Source: Ilex aquifolium
Lineage: Eukaryota > Streptophyta > Magnoliopsida > Aquifoliales > Aquifoliaceae
Reading direction: 5' to 3'
DNA length: 64,000 nt
Assembly (NCBI GenBank): GCA_951799425.1
Contig: OX637393.1
Location: 41,310,878-41,374,877, forward strand
Shown here piece after piece: positions 57,851 through 64,000 of the stretch. Within the stretch, counting starts at the first letter, position 1; each line of letters begins with the position of its first letter. The notes below the pieces were generated by a model that did not search any database, had not been told where the DNA came from, and saw only the letters and a list, made by a program, of their open reading frames with translations. The translations under genes and the position numbers were made by a program.

Positions 57851-60800
57851 CTACATTTAAATGGGAAAAAAGGTGAAAAATCGTAAGTGTCCACATCAGA
57901 AATCAATGAGAAAGTAGTAACTTGTCAGAATCAAAATTTTCGCACCTTCAATACAAAATAAAGCAATATTCTCCAACACAATAAGAGGAAGAGAGAGAGT
58001 GTTTGTCTCACTCTCAGAGATGGCCCTTGGGTTCATTTGCTTTTGTTTTGATATGGTACCAACAGCAATGGCTGTTTTCCAGTTTGTCAGTCCCCAATTA
58101 TATGTTCTCTTCAAACCATGGCATATAGAAACAGGCTGTCGACTTTTTTTGGTGCAAGGAGAAATATATCATCAGAGCATTCCTGGTGACTTCAAACATC
58201 TATCTAATATTACAGCATACAGCTAGCAATTTGAATTGCATATTTACAAAAGTACAACGACGACTGAGATTAATCCAATCTTCATTCCAAATTTTTTTTC
58301 CCAACATAAAAATACCATTTCGCTTCACGGCCCCCAATGTTAAACAACTTAATCAACATTCCCTAATGTCAGACAACTCCACTAATCCACACTTACCTAT
58401 TTCTTCTCTATCCCCTACCTCTCTCTTATTTTTTACGTTCAATTTAATTTTAAATTGCATAATTAAAAATAATAATAATAAATTAATATTTAAAATATAA
58501 ATGTTACACAATCAATTCTCGATTTTTGATATTGTAAAGTGTCTTTAGGCACGAGGTTATTGCTAATACTTCTATAGTAAGAGAATAATAGATACTTGCA
58601 CTCAAAAAAGTCAGCCAATACAGAAACATCATTAACAGAGAACCTGTTATAGATCACTAAATACGGTGAGCTGAATGAACAGATATCTATTCCTCGAAAT
58701 GGCAAGGGAAAAATATTTGAGATAGAACCCAAGCAATGATTTATCTCAAATAAAATCTAAAAGGAAGAAGAAAATAAACGAAATCAAGTTGGAGTGGGCC
58801 ATCCTCAGAAGATCCACAAAATGCTATTTTCTTAACTTTAAATCTTTTCACACCATATTGCAAATGATAACCCATAATTTTTCTTTCTTGTTTAGTTATA
58901 CAAAAAGATCAACAAAAAAAAAAAATGAGTAATGCTATAAGTTGTAACATTTAAACCTCTTTTTGTGGGGATAAATAGACGCCTATGGTTCTCAGGGTGC
59001 CCATGCAATTATTAAGGCAAGCTGCTACTGTACCAGTAGTGGAGTAGTTGGAATCAAATTATTTGTCTAGAAAGGGTATAGGCAATAACCAAAGCCAACT
59101 TTACTAGAAACTCAACATGTTGAACAAGAAACTAGCCTTAAAGTAGTGTATCGAACTACTGGAGAAATTACTGTTATTGGTGTCGTAAGGCAACACTCCT
59201 CTCCTGTTCTTCATGGCCGAAAAAACATGATATATGAAGGCCAATGTTGGGATTGAAGGCTTATGTGTAGCACCTTCACCCGTTCTAGTCTCAGGATTTT
59301 GGGTCCTTTCCCCTCTTTGACTTGTAATAGTAGGCCGTTCTTCATCTAAATGCTCTTCATATAATGAAATTGTCCAACTCAAACTCTTCTTGTTGCTAGA
59401 GAATATTCCGGTAAGCTCGTCAGGTGTTGGCATAAATAATAACTCCTATCATTGTTAAAGCTTTCTATTTTAAGGCTTGGAAAAGGATCAAACATATTAA
59501 GGAGAAGCTTTCACAAAGGCCAATACCCGATAGCTGATGTCACTTGTTTGAACTTCTTTATCTACTTGAAAGCTTATGGGAGTATGGTTTTCTTCAAGGA
59601 AGTGCCCTCTATGATATTATATTAGTAAAGAGGCCTCGGATTTGCCTTTTATCGTAAGCCTAGAAACAAGGTGTAGTCAATTCTTTGAAACTTATTCATT
59701 GAAAAAGACCAACTTCAAGACCGAAACCTACTCCTTCCTTCTTATTTGTAAGATAGGTTTGGAACCCTCATTGTTAGAGGAATGGAAAAAGAGATTCCCT
59801 TTCCCAATGAGAGAATCTGTCTTCATTTTTCATCAGTGTCTGGAAGCCACAGAGCTTTAGGAAACAAGTTTAGATATCCAAGAAGGCAGACGAGCACATC
59901 CAAAAAATAAATGAAATTAAAAAAGACAAAATACCACTTGCAGTAGCAAAACAGACATAGTTGCTATTATGAGTAAAGTAGTCCTCTGCCATTGGGATGC
60001 TAGCGCCGACTGATTGATGAACATAACAACCTATTAATAGATAAGAGGACTAGGCATACTTCGAATGCAATAAAAAAACTTGATTGAGATAATGAGTCTA
60101 TTTTCGGGAGACTATGTGAGAAGACTCATCCCTCTCTACCCTAGGCCTCGAGTTTGAAAAAAGTTACGGCCAGCAGTTGGATTATTTTATGTTGACTACT
60201 GGTTCACAACAAATCCTTATATTATAGCCCGTTCGTGCATGAATGACAGCATGTTATCATCGTCAATGTGACCACGCACTATCGCGTCATGCAATGATGT
60301 ATGTATGATCATAGTTGTTAATATCATACGATACGTGTTGATATATCAAGAAAACGATACGTGTCGATACATCAAGATAACGATAGATATCACTTAAGTG
60401 TATCAGTTTTGCACCGTGTCGTGTGATACATAATACGATACAATTGATACGAGACGATAAATACGAGTCATTTGATACAAGGCAAAACCCATCCAAAAAA
60501 AATTATTTTAACTAAGAAACAACACGTTTTCACATAGAAGTAATTTTGGTAAACACTAGGTAATTAAGCAACGCCATTTCACTATCTACGGTTTTGAAAA
60601 GTAGAAATCTTCTTTTGTTATTTGTTCTATCATCGTAGCAAATAGTTTGATTATTAAAAGTGTCCTCATCTGGCTCCTTTAAATGCTAGAACTCGAACTC
60701 TCTAAATTTTGATATTGATGAATTATGTTAGAAATTTGAATAGATAGATTGCTAATTTTTTGTTTTGGTCCTTGTAGTCTGTTTAAATTATTTTAATTGA

Positions 60801-61301
60801 TAAATTTGTGATGCAATGAAATGTTATTATGACTTTCTTTCATAGGTATATGTATTTTTTCATCTCTCTTATAAAACCGAAAATAACTTCCGATACACAA
60901 TACACTATACACTGTTTTTGACAACCTTGTGTATGATAGAGGTCCTCAATGTTAATGGTTATCCCCAAGGCCAAACGAAGGAATGATTGTACCATGATAA
61001 GGATGATGGTCTTCCTATGATATCACCAAGAAGACCATAATAGAATAGAAAGGTGAAGCATCCAATAGTATTATGTTCTCGCCTATCAATAGATAACAGG
61101 TTACTTCCAAGCTTAAAGTGAAACAAAATATCACTTCCTGACTCACTTGCCCAAACGAAAGTTTCACTTTTGGAACTAGTGCACGGTTTTCGTAGTTTGA
61201 AAGTTTGTCTAAGACTCCCAATCTTTCTTAAGTCAAGAAGCCACGTGTGAAAATTCGCTAAAAAAAGAAACAATGATTAAGCTGATACGAGGAAGGGTAG
61301 A
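57851..61301. other. NUP205 intron sequence; orphan frames and ATACG-rich relic
   Basis: No NUP205 exon could be found here, so this is read as intron. The minus frame at 58490-58732 contains VYNRFSVNDVSVLADFFEC-like text behind an acceptor-like TTCATTCAG but does not join in phase to the next exon. A 109-codon minus frame (59104-59433, MPTPDELTGIFSSNKKSLSW...) and a 104-codon minus frame (60959-61273) are unassigned. About 60308-60930 carries ATACGATACG words between GTTGTTAATATC and GTTTTTGACAACC ends, possibly a DNA-transposon relic. Confidence 0.45.
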
Positions 61302-61315
61302 AGAATTCCAAAGTC
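61302..61315 (+). repeat. Left target-site duplication of LINE 2
   Basis: AGAATTCCAAAGTC pairs with AGAATTCCAATGTC at 63802-63815 (13 of 14 identical). Confidence 0.8.
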
Positions 61316-63801
61316 TAACATGTTTTTTTTCCGAATGAGAAGGTCATGTCTAGATTGTTGTCTAACCATTTCCCAATTGTTGTTGAGTCCAATCCAATTA
61401 AGTGGGGAGACACACCTTTTAGGTTTGAGAATATGTGATTAACTCATCATTTTTTCAAAGATAGGTAGAGGGAGTGATGGTCGAGTTGTGAGGTATAAGG
61501 GTAGGAGGATTTCAAATTTATGAAGAAGTTGAGGTAAGTGAAAGAAAATTTGAAGGTGTGGAATAATAAGGTTTTTGGAGATGTCAGATGTTGGAAGTCA
61601 AAGATTCTGAGGGATGTTGACAGATGAACAACTTAGGAGGAGAACAACTTAGCTTAAGAAATGTGTTGGAGGAAGTGTTAGTTAGGGAGGAGACTAGTTG
61701 GAGGCAAAAGACAATAATTAAATGGGTTAAAAAAAATGATTGTAATACTAAGTTCTTCCATAAAATAGCATCTAGTAGGATGAGAAAAAGTGTCATCAGA
61801 GAATTAGAAACTGAGTTGGTGGATATTATAAGTTTTATAACATATCCATTGCTGATTGCTAAAGAGATTACATAGTTTTACAACGGTTTATATGTTGAGG
61901 ATGCTCCTGTTTGGCCAACTATTAAAGGAGTTTGATTGAAGTTGTATATTGTCTGACTAGGCAAGCTAAATTGAGAGACTTTTTTAGGAGGTTAGAAGAG
62001 TTATTTTTTATATGGATAAAGAAAAAGCTCCAGGTCCTAATAGTTTTACTATGGCTTTCTACTAGAATAGTTAGGATACTATTAAGGGTGATCTTATGTG
62101 TGTATTCAATGAGTTTTTTTGGCAAATGGGATTGCAAGAAGAAGTGTCAATTCTACCATCATTACATTGGTCCCCAAAAAAGACTGCTCAATTAAGGTTA
62201 AGGATTTTAAGTCTATCAGTTTAGTGACTAGTTTGTATAAAATTATTATTGAAGTGTTGTCTAGAAGACTTAGTGAGGTTTTGGGAGACACGTTAACCAT
62301 GGCTAAGAGTGCTCTGTTCAAGGAACAAATTCTAGATGCAGCTTTAGTGGTAAATGAAGAGCTGGATATGTTAAGAGAAGAAAAAAAAAAGGAGTTGTGT
62401 TTAAACTAGATTTTGAGAAGGCATATGATCTAGTAAATTGGAATTTTGTGGATGATGTGTTAAAAAAGAAAGACTTTGGGAAAAGGCGGATAATGGGTTG
62501 TTTCTCCTCTTTTACTTTCTCAGTGTTGGTGAATGGTGGAGCCTAGGGAGTGGTTTAATGCTTCAAAAGGTGGAAGGCAAGGGGATCATCTATCTCTTTT
62601 TATTTTCACTTTGGTGGTTTGATCTGTTGAGTAGGATGATTAGAAGAGCAAAGGAGGTAAGAGTGATAGAATGATTGAGAGTGGGTAGCGAGGATGTACA
62701 GGTGCAATATTTTGCAGTTTGCGGATGACGCTATCTTTTTTTGTCAATAAATAAGAGTGTTTTCAAAAAGTTCTATATCTGATTAAAATCTTAGGAAAAA
62801 TATAAGGTTTGAAAATGAATGCCTAAAAGTGAAGTTATAGGCATTAATTTGGAGAAGAGGTTGTCAATGATTTTGCTTCAGATGTAGGTTGTGTTGTTCA
62901 CGAATGACCTTTGTTTTATTTAGGATTACCATTGGGAGAAACCCGAGATCAATTTCTTTTTGGGATCGGATAATTGAAAGAATGAGCAAAAGATTAGATG
63001 GTTGGAAGAGGACATCCTATGGAAGAAAGATTACTTTGGTAAAAGCTTGTTTGTCCGGCATCTCCTTATACTATTTCTCTCTGTTTATAATTTTTGTAGC
63101 AGTAACTAGAAAATTAGAGAAGATAATGAGGAATTTTCTTGTAGATTGTTTCATTCACATCTTGTTAGCCCTCAGAACGAAGATTCATTCTCCTTAGCCA
63201 AATTTATTTGGAAAGCCAAAGTCTCCTAAAAAGCAAAGGCTTTCATTTGGTCTGTTGTCCTTATTCAGTAAACACTAATGATTTGTTACAGGTGCGGAGG
63301 CCCTATAAAGCTTTGAACCTTAATATTTGTCTCACTTTTTCAACGGTGAAGAGTCCAATGCTCATATTTTCATTCTAGATGACCGATGAGGCTTGGGTTT
63401 GTCCCTCTATAATGGAAAAGATCTAGCAGATTAACTTTTGGGAATAAAAAGGAAGTGAAGGAAATGGAATTGTGCGTTCGGGGCAAATATTTGGTGTATT
63501 TGGATGGAGAAAAATGAAAGAATCTTCAATAACCACCATTTTCCTTCAGAATTAGTATGGGAAAGAATTGTTAGGATGACTTCACTTTAGTCCAAAGCTT
63601 CAGGGAGCTTTGGAGGTTTGCCTTGTCCAATCTCCAACTGAATTGGAAGGCTACGCTATTTTAGCTTTCATTGTGATTGTTCTTTGATATGTATTTGGCT
63701 TTTATTCTTTTTGAGTATATCTAGTTGTCAATATCGTAATTTGTTTTCTCTTTCTTCCATTCTATAACAAATTCCTTCTTTTCTCAAAAAAAAAAAAAAA
63801 A
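61316..63801 (+). mobile_element. 5'-truncated, decayed LINE (L1-type) in NUP205 intron
   Basis: It opens in the C-terminal part of the endonuclease (LLSNHFPIVVESNPIKWGDT, then PFRFENM) and passes through the pre-RT segment (SWRQKTIIKWVKKNDCNTKF, 61690-61760). It then enters the reverse transcriptase: ITLVPKKDCSIKVKDFKSIS near 62160-62220, GGRQGDHLSLFIFTLV near 62570-62615, and the catalytic FADD within LQFADDAIFF at 62709-62738. After a zf-RVT-like tail it ends in an A run at 63786-63801. Many stops and frameshifts break it into short frames. The flanking 14-bp repeats and the tail show it arrived as one retrotransposition event on the plus strand, antisense to NUP205. Confidence 0.88.
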
Positions 63802-63815
63802 AGAATTCCAATGTC
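63802..63815 (+). repeat. Right target-site duplication of LINE 2
   Basis: AGAATTCCAATGTC follows the A tail and matches 61302-61315 at 13 of 14 positions. Confidence 0.8.
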
Positions 63816-64000
63816 AAAAGAAAGTCAAAACTACTGGAGCACATTGATGTTAAACAATCATGGACTCCAAAAGAGCAGCCCAATTTAAATGAGAATCAAA
63901 AGAAAAAGAATCAGCCCAATATCTAGAAAAAAACGCAGATAACTTTGAAGAAGCAATAACATAGCAGATTAAATATATTCTGAGAAGTTAAAAATGCTTC
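63816..64000. other. Window end, presumed NUP205 intron
   Basis: No exon is recognised. The sequence continues the intron interrupted by the LINE. Confidence 0.35.

Noticed and set aside
57896..58114. 72-codon minus frame just upstream of NUP205 exon 57758-57850, as a possible exon
   Set aside because: The peptide (KRTYNWGLTNWKTAIAVG...) has no NUP205 character, and no donor joins it in phase to the next exon.

Overview
This window is nuclear DNA of a flowering plant, most likely a eudicot. The evidence is AT-rich intergenic DNA, genes split by short GT-AG introns, plant-only gene families (a class III peroxidase, a plastid heme oxygenase, a chloroplast-type BSD2-like zinc-finger protein) and a dense load of plant transposable elements. 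I see no rRNA or functional tRNA gene, no CRISPR array and no bacterial or organellar gene arrangement. The species cannot be named from the sequence.

Five host genes can be modelled by following reading frames across splice sites. They are a secreted class III peroxidase close to Peroxidase 25 (10903-12748, +, 4 exons, 323 aa), plastid heme oxygenase HO1 (22383-24918, +, 4 exons, 286 aa), a small DnaJ-type zinc-finger protein of the BSD2-like group (36083-38916, -, 5 exons, 139 aa), a membrane-anchored FkbM-type methyltransferase (41071-43033, -, 2 exons, 322 aa), and the last 19 exons (770 codons) of the nuclear-pore scaffold protein NUP205 (46627-57850, -). The 5' half of NUP205 must lie beyond base 64000, so its first intron seen here is longer than 6.1 kb. 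The five genes have no evident functional link.

The rest is largely transposon sediment, much of it bounded by target-site duplications (TSDs) that can be read directly. From left to right: a long inverted-repeat element (2.04-3.2 kb), two MITEs (3.3-4.6 kb), a TGTTACTATTTTTT-rich array holding two adjacent short Helitrons filled with GGN triplets (6.7-9.0 kb), a 5'-truncated LINE with an intact RNase H end (13430-15670), an LTR-like block with a hAT-type MITE inside it (15.7-17.4 kb), a tRNA-derived SINE inserted into an older SINE (17.85-18.1 kb), a transposon-associated ORF relic (20.2 kb), another SINE and a dead copia fragment (26.5-27.3 kb), a 5.8-kb LTR retrotransposon that carries gag but no pol (27688-33507), a LINE ORF1 relic (34.8-35.5 kb), a processed-pseudogene tail (40310-40542), a dimeric retroposon (45104-45503), a foldback element (55054-56068) and a second LINE (61316-63801).

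The most unusual object is the gag-only LTR retrotransposon. It has a 5-bp TSD, primer-binding-site-like sequence, a Tat-lineage gag that stops where related elements normally read on, no recognisable pol, and a 158/159-bp minisatellite near its 3' end that keeps a long reading frame open on the antisense strand.
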